Positions 14,220 through 27,300 of a DNA stretch of 64,000 nucleotides are shown here, piece by piece. Both the position numbers and the translations under genes were made by a program. Positions within the stretch are counted from its first letter, which is position 1, and every line of letters begins with the position of its first letter. The DNA is from Rhyzopertha dominica (lineage: Eukaryota > Arthropoda > Insecta > Coleoptera > Bostrichidae). Location: the NCBI GenBank assembly GCA_025024175.1, contig QCXZ01000003.1, positions 248,001-312,000 on the forward strand, in the 5' to 3' direction. The notes beneath the pieces are model-generated. The model was given only the letters and a program-made list of their open reading frames with translations. It had not been told where the DNA came from and searched no databases.

Positions 14220-14363
14220 CTATTACCCCGTCAATAAGTTAAACGTGGTAAAACTAATTACATGGCCAGACTCTTTGTGAAATAAGCTTTCAAATGATGT
14301 ATCACAAGATGGATAGTTCCATTTAAAATTTTTAAAAAGGTGTCTACCCTGCTCAGAGAGTAA
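14220..14363 (-). repeat. Right inner inverted-repeat arm, truncated outside
   Basis: Inverted counterpart of 12372-12506. Similarity stops abruptly after TGTCTACCCTGCTCAGAGAG, marking the point where the outer part of the right repeat was lost. Confidence 0.7.
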
Positions 14364-14559
14364 TTAAATGTTCAAGCAAGGAATTTTATTAATGTAGCTT
14401 AGAGCTCTTACAAATTCTGTAGTTTTCTTTACAGGACCCCAGATGTAAAAATCCAATGGATTTAATCAGGTAACCTATTACAATAGACCATTTCTTTCTT
14501 CACGTCTTGTTGAAAGAAAAGATGAAATCCCTAAAAACATCAAATCTGTCCAGAGCTGG

Positions 14560-15060
14560 GAAGACAGCTTAAAAGTAATCGATTATGATTATGATTACTT
14601 GCCAAACGCATTGCATATATTAACAAATAAGAATGGAAGCCAACCTCACAATAAAAAACACCTGAAGAAGCTCCAAATCTTGCCTCATAACGTGGAGTAA
14701 TGGCAATAGCAAGATAGACCACATATTGACGGATGGTAGTATAAAGACAAAGAAGGTAGAAGCCAAAAGTGTTTAAAACGTACGAACTGACCACAAAATG
14801 ATATATACCTACTTAGAAGACTCTATACAAATACAACAAGCACATGGTCAAAATGAAAAAATTCATATTAACCCACTGAAGATAGAAAAGATAAAAGAAG
14901 AATATGCAAAAGCTCGAGAAAGCAAACTCCAAAACAAAGAAAACCCCCTAAACTGGAAAGAAGAAGCAGCAAAACAAACGTTAAATATAGAAGGGTTCCC
15001 TCTCGCCAAACAGGAAAGATGCGATTGACAACTATGAAAAGGCAATTAAGAGAACAAAGA
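14560..15060 (+). pseudogene. Non-LTR retrotransposon endonuclease fragment
   Basis: The plus strand near 14690-14810 reads NGNSKIDHILTDGSIKTKK, then after one in-frame stop RTDHKMIYTYLED. I-D-H-I-L-T-D followed about 20 residues later by T/S-D-H-K is the C-terminal signature of the apurinic-type endonuclease of non-LTR elements. A lysine- and glutamate-rich stretch follows to about 15028, as in the linker before the reverse transcriptase, which is absent. Read as a 5'-broken, 3'-broken relic. Assignment to a clade is not possible. Confidence 0.5.
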
Positions 15061-15099
15061 AAACCGAACATAGTGGGCTGCAACAAATTAAACTAGCTA

Positions 15100-18000
15100 A
15101 AGAAATGCACATAAGCAGCACGAAAATTGGAAATGACAAGAGTTCTTAAAAAAAAATTATCTCAGGTCAAAGGGCCAGCGACTCAACTACGATATAATAT
15201 GCATCGGAAAGATCGATTGCAGTCCACAAATCGCTTGTTTCATTTAATGTATTTTGATTTCGTTTTGAATGAAAAGTTGGATCTATTTGTAAACGTTGAT
15301 CTTATGATACTGTTTATGTTGTAGGGAAGGGACTTCCCTAATAAAAAATTACTCTTCAATGATGAGAATGAAAATTGTTTGCTTTTGCATGAAGTAAATT
15401 TACAATAATTTTGCAATTCATCAAATTATATTGGTTGTACTCTATACTTAGTTTTTGTAATCGTGAATGCATGCTAGCAAAATAATGCGCTCATTTAGTA
15501 GAATCTCTCGATGCTTATCATCCCGATGTAATGTACCCGCTCAATCCAACTCAACATTACAGTAAAAAATTTAAACAATAAAATAATTTTGTAAAAAAAA
15601 TTGACGTCAAGCGGTCTAAAATGCATAAAAAACATTTGTGCATTCTAGCATTACAATTATAAATATTGAATAATCTACGAACCATAAAATATCTGATTAC
15701 ACCACTGTAATAATTGTTTTAGCTCTGTTAAAAACAAAATGAAATAATTCACGGGTATAGTCTAACATTATTAGTATCAGCTTTGGGGGGTCTGAATCTG
15801 CCTGACAACATAATGAGCCAAGGGTGCAGTGTACTGTATCAATACGAAAGGTGTTTACATTCAAATACAAATCAAATAATTAAATTCCTAACTCACCAAT
15901 CAAGTAACACGTTATATGAGGCTTTCTTAATTAGCTTTATTACAAGGTATGATACGCTATCAACGACATAATAGATATAATGCACAGATTGTTTCTTAGT
16001 ATATTTCGCAACTTTATTATTCTATCTGATCGAACAAACATCTTCTACGTAATCTAATATAAATTGCTGAGAAGGTATAAAACAGATCATTTGACATGTA
16101 TTAAACAACCACTTGCAACTCTGTATCAAACGTACTTACATATGCTAAAAAAAGTATTACGTAGGTAACCAGTAACATAATACAATCTAGTAATAAATAT
16201 ACACGGCAATAAAGAAATATTGTTAATTTTGACTTCCCTTTCTACTGTTTTCTTTTTGTAGGGAATTCTATTGTATTAGTAGGATTGACGAAATTAACTG
16301 TACGTTCATGAAAAATTCGAGGAACGCCTCATAATGTAACTTTTTTGCAAGGAAAGAGAAGTTTATCGAATTCAGTAAATCCATAGTAATGCTGTTCATT
16401 AGGTATACGTCCTTCGTCCAGTGACATGATGTTTTCTATAAAACTACTTAATTCTGAATTCACACCTCTTTGTTTTTTAAAGCCTTGTTGGCAAGGTAAT
16501 ATTAAATTACGTTTATCAAAGAAACATTGACTTCGACTATAGGTATATTCAAATGTTTAATTAGAAACGCACGCACAAAGCTGATCCAGCGATAGCTGCT
16601 TATCAACTCCGCATTTCCTGTTTTATACTTTACGTTTTTTAAGATTCCCTCGGAAGATTATTCCTTGTTGTAACGATATATTTATTAATTATATTATTAT
16701 CATTAGGTCACAGGAAATGTTAAAATGGGCTTTTTCTGCAGTTTACCTCTAATGCAATAAACTATTTATTTATTTAGTCTTCTTTCAAGTAAATGTCGCT
16801 TGCATGTTGCGTTGGAAACTTTCCCCATCTAGGACATAACAGAAACCAATTCAAAGCATAATTTTGATTAATAATGTACTTATTTAATGTAGTCGGGAAA
16901 TGATATAATAACATTGAAGTAAAAGTAAACTACCTACTAAGGAATTAAAATAAGTGGCATTCCCGGTAAACCAGAACTGCCAGTGCAGGTGGTCTGTAAG
17001 CTTAATGAGACAAATTTACCTGCATTTGCCACTGTCATTTATCGGATATAAATTGATCGTAGTGAACGTGAACCACTTTATAACGCTTGGCAGTTGTTAC
17101 GAATCCGTATATTTAGAACGCGATGAGAAAGGTTATTAATCAAAAATGAATATTCCTTTGGGGTACGCCAATGAAAGCCGCTTATTTAAGGTGAAAATAA
17201 CGTCAGTATATGGGTACCGCCAGATGTTTCGGGGGATCGAAATAAATTATATATATCGCTTGGCTGTCGACATTGGCATTGGTGGCCTCCAATATTTTCA
17301 CCTGTTTAACTTGAAAATTGCAGAACGCAAACGAAGCAATCGAAGCGTTATAAAACCACAAAACTTATTTAATTTAATATAGTTATTGGAGCCTAAACCT
17401 ACAAAAACAAACACAAGCAGTAACAAAAAGGACTCCACAAAATAAACATCTATATTATATGCAATAAGACTGTGACTGCTGCAAAAGACTCATATGTAAA
17501 TTAATATTCTATACGTCAAAGTGCAGGAAAAAAGAACCTGTATAAATATTGATCTTACACTTCATTGCAAAAATTGTGTTCACACATAAATTAAGAAGCT
17601 TTATCCGCCCATCTGTGAGAAGCGACTTTCTTGTGTGTGAGCACAATATAATAAAAGAAGCTAACGCTAATACGTTAATTAAGAACAGTCGAACTTGCGG
17701 TGTTTTCTACTTGCAGACGTGAGAGAATTGGAAATGAATAGAGAATGACTGCTATTGTTATCGTGTTTACCTCCATAATCTACTTCCTCCTCAATGGAAA
17801 ATTTAACATTTCATCCGTAAATTTTGCCAATTATTATACTTTAACATGCACATACTTTTAACAATTACATTCATTTAATTAAAGAAACTACAATCTAATC
17901 TTCTTTATTCTCCAATAAACATAATACTTTAATGCTAAAAGCGATATAAATGGAATGGATTCTTTGAACATTTTTTTTTCTAAGTTTATAACATTCCTGA

Positions 18001-18600
18001 TCTTTTTCACTGAATTATTAGGGTAATTAGTGCACAAGACATAATGTTTTGTAACATTACAATATTTTAATATTTATTGAAATCTGCAATACTCGTTTAA
18101 ATTGTATTAAGTAAGAAGCAGATCTCTAAACAAATATTATAAACCGTCGGATATATTCAGTTCGAAAAAATACTATCACCCACTTCAAATGTTAGGCGCA
18201 CTAGAAGAGCAGTCTCCACATTAGATAACAACACACTTGCTGTTTTCTTTACAAAGAATCGCCAATTAGGCAATTTACCCATAACATTAAAAGCTTCCAA
18301 CCATGCTCTCAACGATTTAAACTAAAGATCTTTCTTCTTGCATGTAACATCTGGTATACTGCGGCGCTATTTTCTCTCGACAAAACAACGCTCTTGCATC
18401 AACGTCGTTACATATAATTACTACTGCATTTCGCAAATTTTATTTCTTCCTTTTCATTTTAAATGTTCTGTTATACCGCATTTCGCACTTCATAACGATG
18501 CTTATTGCAAAATATGCATTTTAGAAGTTTTTATTCAGTCAAGCTATTGAAATAATTATGTAATTGGAGCACAGGTATATTGTTAACGTGTCAAAAGAAA
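15100..18600. other. Gene-poor AT-rich DNA
   Basis: No gene, RNA gene or convincing repeat seen. The open frames at 16954-17382 have no recognisable domain and no splice or start context that would support them. Confidence 0.4.
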
Positions 18601-18627
18601 TCCAACTCGAACCAATCTTAAGATAAA

Positions 18628-18999
18628 TTAGGAATTATGAAGTACCAAATATGCAATTAAACCATAGGGATAGGGTGCACACATATTAGGGCAATTTTCG
18701 ACTTCCACATTATGGTAAGGCGCATTATCGAACAGCAGTACACTTCTTTGTGGCAAATTTGGTAACAATTTATGCCCCACCCATTTATTATAGTTTTGGA
18801 AGTTTATTTCACTGTGGTAATCAGCAGTTTTACTTGCGTTTGGTATAAATCCATTTTCGTTTGCTGCTTTTAAAATAGTTAGCCTTTGACCCTTAGATAC
18901 AGGTTGGCCCAAAAAGTCGTTTGTACCATGGGATGAATGGATATATGTCTGGTCCATGCATATTATTGGTCTATTTGCTTGAGGATATGGATATATCAA
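18628..18999 (-). pseudogene. Tc1/mariner-superfamily DDE transposase fragment
   Basis: An open 123-codon frame covers the middle of a DDE-type catalytic domain: CMDQTYIHSSHGTND gives the first aspartate, SKGQRLTILKAANENGFIP is the conserved linker, and LLFDNAPYHN gives the second aspartate. The frame then diverges and ends before the third motif (normally L-N-P-I-E-L), and no N-terminal helix-turn-helix domain precedes it. It is a truncated remnant, but the retained part has no stop codons, so it may be younger than the mariner-like relics nearby. It belongs to the same broad family as the copy at 60.1-61.3 kb. Confidence 0.7.
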
Positions 19000-19601
19000 A
19001 ACTCCACATAGATGGACCAGTTGACTGTTTTGTTTTCGGACTGAATATTTTGAAGAACAATTACATAAGCCAAGCTTTTTATAATTTTCAAAACTTTTCG
19101 GTTCAACTTAACGTATTAAGAGTTGTAATATTTTTAGTTTACTTTTGTAAACTTGATTGGAAAGCTGATCTTGTGCAAATAAATTTATTAGCAGTGAGTA
19201 CTTAAATAATACCAAACTGGCAGCTAGAGTATAAATTTCGGGTTAGTGATAAATCAAAGTTTGTAAGGTAGAATTTGAATTAAAATTCTCGGCATACGGA
19301 GTCTTCATAAGCTTTACATACTCGATTATCTCATATGCATAAGTAAATAAACTATTCCCCCACTCACTCGTTAAATAAACAAATAACTGTGCGACAGATA
19401 TTATCAAATTCCCATCATAAGCTGCATTGCTGCGATTCGTTTATGTTCGCTAATTGGAACCCACTTGCAAGAATTCTGTCAGTATCTCTTTGGCGGTATG
19501 TGTGCAATTGAAACATAGTGTGTTTTTCTTGGACACAAATTACACGTAAAAATGTTCGATATGTGTCATAAATGGAGATAAAACTGAGATAAATCGGTTT
19601 A

Positions 19602-19709
19602 TCAGTCTTTTAACTTCAATCGACTGGAACTACTGCGTTGTGACGGTCGTGTGTCTGTTACTTGCCACAGGTGTTACAAATTACTTGCGGTTTTATCTTC
19701 GCTAACGAG
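19602..19709 (+). promoter_or_regulatory. Candidate promoter and non-coding first exon of the myosin gene
   Basis: An initiator-like TCAGTC at 19602-19607 is followed by a stretch without a good start codon that ends at a consensus-like splice donor, AACGAG|GTGAGT at 19709/19710. Such an exon could splice to the acceptor at 23022 and give the shorter myosin that starts at the ATG at 23042. This is inference from motifs only. Confidence 0.25.
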
Positions 19710-21261
19710 GTGAGTTAAGTGCTTTTTAATTAGAAACGTCTGTCTACAAAGAAGATTCATCCATAAGAAGAAGTCTTTGTCTATCTTTCGTTTTAGGTTC
19801 ATTGATAAAAATATATTACATTCGCATTGTAACATACAGTAGCATCTAACAGTTTGAAAATTTTGGTAGTTAGTACACCTATATTTTTAAAATTATGTAA
19901 TATCCAATTATGTTATTTATGAACGTTAACCCATCAGTATTGTCAAGTGAAGCAGTAAAAGTAATGTAATAACGATAAGATAGGTTTTGTAGCAGTAATT
20001 AAAAATAATTGTGATCCAGAGATATGATATACTATCGAAAGTGAAATAAACATGGCATGACAAATCTATAGAATTGCTAAAGTCGCCGGAAATAAGTAGG
20101 TACCTATAATGGAACAAAATTTAATCATTTCGCCAGAATAGCGTTTTTCTTGGAGGTCGTTTTTACTTTGTCTGACGTAAACCTAAAAACTAATGAAAAC
20201 AGTAAAGTCGAATGCTTATAAAACAAAAGGGGACATTATAATATTACAATGTATGTATCATAATGTTGAATGCATGCAGCAATAATAAGCAAAAGTACAA
20301 ACTCTGACGTATTAACTCCATCTGGTTAAACGCTAGTGCAAAGGAAAGTTGTCTGTTATATTTCTTTGCACGATAAAGCTTGTACAATTATTTACAGAAA
20401 TTGAGTCAGAACATGTCTTTCCGATTTCGGTTTCGGTTATATTTCTATTTAGAGCGAGGGGTAAACCCCTGAAGAAATAATGTACACCAGATATATTTGG
20501 TATATAAATCCCTAGAAGATTCTTGGAAATTCTTAGAATTCCCTGGAAATCCTTAATAATCTCAGGAATTCACGTTTTGAGCGTTTTAATCAATAAATTG
20601 TGATGAATTCCTACCAGTGCATTAACTATTACTATACAGGGTTTTTTCAAAATACTGCACATAAGACGTAAAATTAATTAATATAAACCTGTTTAAACTA
20701 ACAATTTATAAATTAGTAAATTAGTTGGTCGATATCTGCCATTCAAATTAATTTTATTTTATTGAACTCTTTTCTCGTATAGTAGCATAGTATATTCAGA
20801 AAAGGAGGTTTTATTTTTTAACCGTCATTCGTTGATACTGATGGGCAAGATTTCATATTTTTTTGTATTTTCCAGCTAAGAAATTCGTTATAGCTAGCTT
20901 TGCTGTATTCCTAAAATCTAGAGGAATACACTTTATTTAATTTTCACTCTCTTCTATATCCAAACTCGAACAAAAATTAGCTTTTACACAGAAAAAACAC
21001 GTCTGAATATTTTTAATGAAAACAAAAACAAAAGCTGCGTTTTAGATGAAAATTTAAACACAGTATTTGAAACTATGTTTTGATTATAATAACGACAGTG
21101 TTTATTAATTACTTCATAAAAAAACCACTATGTAGCCATGTCTTCGTGAAGCAGTAAACGAGTATTTGACGTGTCATCCGGAAGTCAGGTAACAAACCGT
21201 CGTATTACTATTCCATATATGAATTTCTTAGAGCGGATAGTTTGCATATTAACATTAGGCA

Positions 21262-21301
21262 TATAAATGCCCAAGCATCTGTAGATACTAGCTTGCGTTC
21301 A
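21262..21301 (+). promoter_or_regulatory. Candidate TATA/initiator for the extended myosin isoform
   Basis: TATAAAT begins at 21262 and an initiator-like TTCAGTC has its A at 21301, 47 bases before the ATG at 21348. The TATA to initiator spacing of 39 is longer than the usual 30-31, so the true start may differ. Inference only. Confidence 0.3.
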
Positions 21302-21347
21302 GTCGCAGCAAATCTGATTATACAACGATCAACAGTGAGCAATTGTA

Positions 21348-24300
21348 ATGTTCGAAAAGTTTGTGTCTAATATGAGGCAGTTCCAAAAAAGAAGATTGAA
21401 GAATAAGAAAACTAAAGAACCGTAAGTTTGAAACAAGGAATGAGCATAATTTTGTACCTGATCTGCCAATATCATTGCACTAGAACAAATGAGGTGTTAT
21501 TTGTATAAAAATTTGATTAAGCTTACCTCTCATCGTCCACAGAACAATTTCAACGTGAAAGCAAAGTATTTGTCAATAAAAGATTATTTGAGTTTGTTAT
21601 TTTGAGTATTCGCTCGCATTTTGTATGGTCTTTGATAATATTATGCATTACTTTTTTGAGTATAAAGTTATGAATTAAGATACGTTAAATTGTAAATCAT
21701 AATTAAAAAAGCTGTAACAAACGTTTTTAATTTTCTAGTCGTGTAAGAAAAAATGTTCAAGTACATGGTGTCTCAAAAAGTACTGTTCATTGAATTGTCA
21801 AAAAGCATAAGATTCATTTATGCGGACGAACGTTTACAGTATTGCAAGAATTTTACTGAGTAATGACCCAGTGCGTTTAGGTTGAAAGGAGAAATGAACA
21901 GGCTTTTTGAAGGCGGTTTAACCGGTAATGGTTATTTGACCCATTAATCACTCAAGCACTGGAAAACGTGAATCTCGACGAATACCAAATTTTCTTTTGA
22001 AATGATGGGAGCACGTTCCCATTATCGTGATGATCGTTTTCCCGGATAATGTATAAACTGGAGAGGTCCCCCCAAATGCCCAGCTAAGTCGTCGGATTTA
22101 ACTCCTTAGGATTTTTTCTTGTAGGAGGTTTTAAAGGGTGTAAATTTTAGTTGGTACACCCTCTATGTTTACATAATCTATTGCAACTCACGTGTTTGCG
22201 GACGTCAAATAAAGAACATTGAACTTGATGTACAAGTGTATGCAATAAATCATTTTTCTTGCAATATCGTGTATTTTGACGGCTTATTAAACCAAACAAG
22301 ACTGTCCAACCAGTTACTATAATAAACGTGACCAGTTCTGCATGACAGATGTTTAAAAATCAATCAATGCTGGCACACTCATAACATAGATATAGATAAC
22401 AATGTAATTTTCTACGTCAGTCGGGTAGTGGTATGACAACGAATGTACAATCCGACAGGCGTGTAAAAACATGAATTCACTGAAACACCTTTAGTTTAAT
22501 GCTACGTGTCTGATAGATTACTGCAATCTAATCTGTCTTAAACAATTGGCGAAGTGATCCTTCATTCGAACTGTAAAGTTGAGATTGCTTAAGCCGCAGA
22601 TCATAAAAAGCATGTCACTGTTATTTATAGCTTTGCTGGTGCAAATACAACATAATCTAAAGAATACTGAATCGTGCAAGTGCAGATTTTCTTGTTTAAT
22701 AATTACTTAAGATTAAGTGTGAAGAAGATTTTGTGGTATGCAGATTTCAGTAGAATAGAAATGCATGAAACTAAAGACAAAAAGCAATAGCAACCGCTAC
22801 TAAAAAATTCTTCAAGATCCATTGAGCATATTTCTTCAGAAGTCATCTCTTTGATGTTTCTTTTCAACGTTCGTTGTATAGCACTAGCTGGAAATTGCGG
22901 ATACCAATATTTGGTTTTGAGTTGTCATCATAACTTGGAATGATACGATTACTTTGAAGTAGGCAAACATTCCTCAATATTACTAATAGAAGTAATTAAT
23001 CCATGTATCTGTTTCTTTGCAGCACCAGAACTAATCCAGGCATGGAGACCTCCCTGCAGCACAGGGACAGAGTTGGCGTCCAAGATGCGGTTTTATTGGA
23101 GGACTACACGAGCGAAAACGCTTTTGTTGACAATTTGCACAAGCGTTTCAAAGAAAATTTAATTTATGTAAGTATTCCTCCATTTTTAATAAAGTTTGGG
23201 AAGAAGAATATCTTTGAACTTATTTACACCTTAATAAATACTTACTACCCATAAACAATACACTGTAATCGTTACACCTCATTATATATATGTTTTAGAC
23301 GTACATTGGACAAGTGTTGGTGTCCGTGAATCCGTACAAAGAACTGGGTATCTATACACCTGAAAATGTAGCGGAATACCAGAACAAACACTTTTACGAA
23401 GTAGCTCCTCATGTGTAAGTAAACCATAAAACTACATTTCACAGGTTTTGATGTAAAACAAGATATATCATATATTTCCCAACATGTATTGGCTAATATA
23501 GAAACAAGAAAACCCAATATCTGCTTTTATTAAAACAAAAGTCGATCAGTTATTATATAATTACATCAGCATTTCTAAAAGCTTGTTTTTGAGTATGCCT
23601 TGAACTGGGTGTTCTTATTTTATGTCTATTAGAAGTTTGATAGTTATCTCTAACTGAGGTTCCTGTTCTCGATAATGAAGCAGCAACTAAGAAAGCTGAG
23701 CGGAAGCTTTCCTCACTGTAGCTGTGCAAGAGACAATTATGTTAAGATTAGAAATGAGATAATTCAGTTTGCATTTAAAACAATGCAGTGTGTGATAAAC
23801 AATTTGATAATCATGTACAAATACCTGCAATAACCGTATGGTCTGCTTATCTAGTTGAATACACATCTAAATGCACTTTAAATTAATGTTGTTACTTGGA
23901 AATGACTGGTATTTAATGAACTGAACTTAGTATCATAAAAAGTCTGTGTATGTTTAAAAACAGTTGCAAAAATTATTAAGGTGTACTTAAAAATAGATGG
24001 TCACAAAACGTTCAAACATTACTTATATACCAAAATGTATTTTATAGATTTGCCATAACAGATACCGCATACCGTTCTATGAATGGAGAAAAGCGGGATC
24101 AGTGCATCCTAATTTCAGGTAAGTTAAACAATAAACATCGGGAAGCAAAAGTACACCTTAAGTTCATCAGGTGAATCCGGTTCTGGTAAAACGGAAGCGT
24201 CAAAGAAAGTATTACAATACATTGCGGAAGTAACAGAGCACAAAGGAGATGTGGAAAAAGTCAAAGACAAATTGTTACAGTCAAACCCGGTACTGGAAGC

Positions 24301-27300
24301 CTTCGGCAATGCAAAGACCAACCGCAATGACAACTCTAGTCGATTTGGGAAATTTATGGATGTACAATTTAATTTTAAAGTAAGTAAAACGGTAGATATA
24401 CGCACGTTTTGTAAGGGATAATGATTTAAACCCTTCTGAACTAGCAACTAATCGTATTCTCTCTATAAGAGCAATTTTTGTTTCCGGTGATTTCGTTGAA
24501 CTTCAGTAAAATTATTTTTCTCTTTTTCCAAACTGTTTGTGACTTCCTAGCGTAATTACTTGCCTTTGAAATTCCTTGAGCATTATTATCCATATTTTCA
24601 TGTGCTACGACAACATTTTTACTATTACTTTTGTATAATTATTCTTTACTAATTAGGGAATCTGTTTTAAGGGTAATCCTATCGGCGGAAACATCATCAA
24701 CTACCTATTGGAAAAATCAAGGGTTATAACGCAAGTTGCTGGAGAACGTAATTTCCACATATTCTACCAATTATTGGCAGGAGCCAACGAAGATGAGTTA
24801 CAAAGACTGTACTTAAGACCCAATTTGGGAGCTTATTATTATTTAAGCGGAGGCGTAAGTACCTACATATATAATTATGATATATTTATACTAGGTCACC
24901 GAAAACTGCGTCAGCAATTAAATTACTCACTGGCGTAGTAAATTACGTAGACGTTCAAATTAGAATTTAGCACCCTCGTAATAAACCATGCATACATTTT
25001 TGTGACCTTGACTTAGAGCAATTTAGTTTTATACTGAAAAGTGTGCAAAATTTTTAAAATAAACGACTGTTTAAATGACTTATTATATGAAAATAACAAA
25101 TGTTTCTTTGACTTGGACACGGCGCGCTTTTCTGTAATATCGTGTCTAAGTGTTCGATGACATGTGAATGTATGTAATTGCGGTATGTACAGTTTACATA
25201 CGTTTCAAATTTCATCGAATTCTTAAGCACGTTATTACAGAAAAGGCGCGCCGTATCTAAGTACAGAAACATTTGTTATTTTACTTTCTAATCATTACAT
25301 AGAGGTACAATATGTCATTTAAACAGTAAGTCATCTTTTTGTATAATTTAGCTGCAGTTGGAGTACATATTTTACTTAATGGTGTTTATGGAAAGATTTT
25401 AAAATAACTCAAATGTGTGAAAATTGAGAATTAAGAATTTTTTTAGACTTTTATCTCCGAAACAAAATTCAACGTTCAAAAAGCCTACGATCAGAAAAAT
25501 ATCTATTTTTCGTGAAGCTTCCCAAACATTTAATTATAACGTACTTTACTACCTTACCACCAAATTTTCACGGCTTGTTGCTAGACAACCACATTTCACA
25601 TGGGCAAATTATTTCTTGTTGATCATTATACAGAATGTCTCACGAGTTACGTAGAAGTGCCCATAGAAGAATTCCAAAATACGTTTTTGAGACCTCTAGC
25701 TTTGAATAAAAATTTTTCCACGTACAAGATCGACGGGAACTTTTCAGCATTAATTTATAATGGTATTCCGAACAATTCCGAACATTCGTAGCAATTTTTA
25801 GCATTATGAGAATTTTTATAACTTCACTACTATTTTAGGGCTAATTTGAGTGGACTAAGGTAGAACATATTCGAGCGCTTAATACTGAAAAATCTAAATC
25901 TAAATTGTTACTTTTTTATTCCAAAATAAATTTTCTTTAAATTAGTAATCCAAAACAGATTTTTTCTTGAATAAAAATTATTTTTTTAACACTCATCAAT
26001 AACTATTATATGGACAACAAAATATTTTGCGGTATCCGCTTCAGATGAGTTGCTCCTAACTCATTTTTACAGTCATGAATCATGATGATGACAAAACAAA
26101 TACAAACTAGAAACTACAACCGCTGATTGACGTATTCTTCCCGCTAAAACTACTGCATTTTACATTGTAACATTCAGCTGAGTAAGACAATGAATAAATT
26201 GTGAATTCATCTAAACGAAAATAAGCTTCTCATCTCCTACTTGTATGTTACATCATGCCCAATGACCCACCCAAAACAAATACTTTCATGAGAATCTAGG
26301 AATATACCATTGCTGTGGAGCTCTTCAAATCATTAATAATGATTATTTATTAATCAATATTTTGTAGCAATTAGGAATGAATCATTAACATTTTTCATAG
26401 TTTGATAGGACGTAGTAGGTCTACTACAACACTTGATCATTGTAAAGTAAAAAATTGATTACACTTTTACTTCTAGAACAAAAATCATTCGAACAATATC
26501 GATGACAGAAAAGGCTATCTAGAAGTCAAAAACGCCCTAAAAATAACCGAGTTCACCGACGAAATGCAAGAGGACATGTTCCGCATCGTGGCCAGCGTTT
26601 TGAATTTGGGCAACACTGGATTTTCAGAATCCGAAGGTAAAGCGAGGATAATAAAAGAGGAAGGTGTCGAAGCAGTCAGTAAGGTAAATGCAAGTAGCAT
26701 TCCAATTAATCAGTTTACTCATGGGCTACATTTGTAGCTGTTGGGCTGCGATCTACAACAGCTAAAAAAGGCTTTGACTCATCGCACTATCGAGGCCAGC
26801 TTGGATGTTGTAACTAGTCCATTAAATCGAGAACTTGCCATATATGCCAGAGACGCTTTGGCAAAAGCTATATACGATAGGCTGTTCACCTGGATTGTGG
26901 AACGACTTAATAATTCGTTGGAAACAAAAGATGAAAAGAAAACTACTGTTATTGGCATACTTGATATTTATGGGTTCGAAATTTTCCAAAAAAATAGGTA
27001 AACATTCCAAAATGTGTATTTTACAAGATACCTCTGCATTGTTTCTTTTAGCTTTGAGCAGCTTTGCATCAATTTCTGCAATGAGAAGCTGCAGCAATTA
27101 TTTATCGAGCTGACACTCAAATCTGAACAAGAGGAATACTTGAAGGAAGGTATCGAGTGGCAGCCCATTGAGTATTTTGACAATAAAATCATTTGCGACC
27201 TAATCGAAGAAAAACACAAAGGTAGGTGCATAAAATAAGTTATGGTTTATAACATTCACAGGAAAATTAACCTTTGATTATATGTTTTATTTCTACCCCT

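Larger units (their letters stand above)
12232..14363 (+). mobile_element. Mariner-like DNA transposon with long inverted repeats, right end lost
   Basis: The element opens with TATACAGGGTGA at 12232. Bases 12372-12506 are an inverted copy of 14220-14363: both arms share, in opposite orientation, blocks such as CATGTAATTAGTTTTAC and GATACATCATTT and the phrase around GACGGGGTA. The left arm continues outward about 140 bases to the TATACAGGG end, but the right arm stops matching near 14363, so the right terminus has been deleted or replaced. A transposase pseudogene fills the interior. No target-site duplication can be assigned because the right end is missing. Confidence 0.7.

Noticed and set aside
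15783..17382. Several 60-78 codon plus-strand frames as a small gene
   Set aside because: No family, no linking splice sites, and composition typical of chance frames in AT-rich DNA.
24659..24671. Alternative earlier start of myosin exon 6 after TTAG, adding GICFK
   Set aside because: The acceptor at 24671 gives [10 protein letters not shown], which matches the uninterrupted family sequence; the earlier site inserts residues not found in the family.
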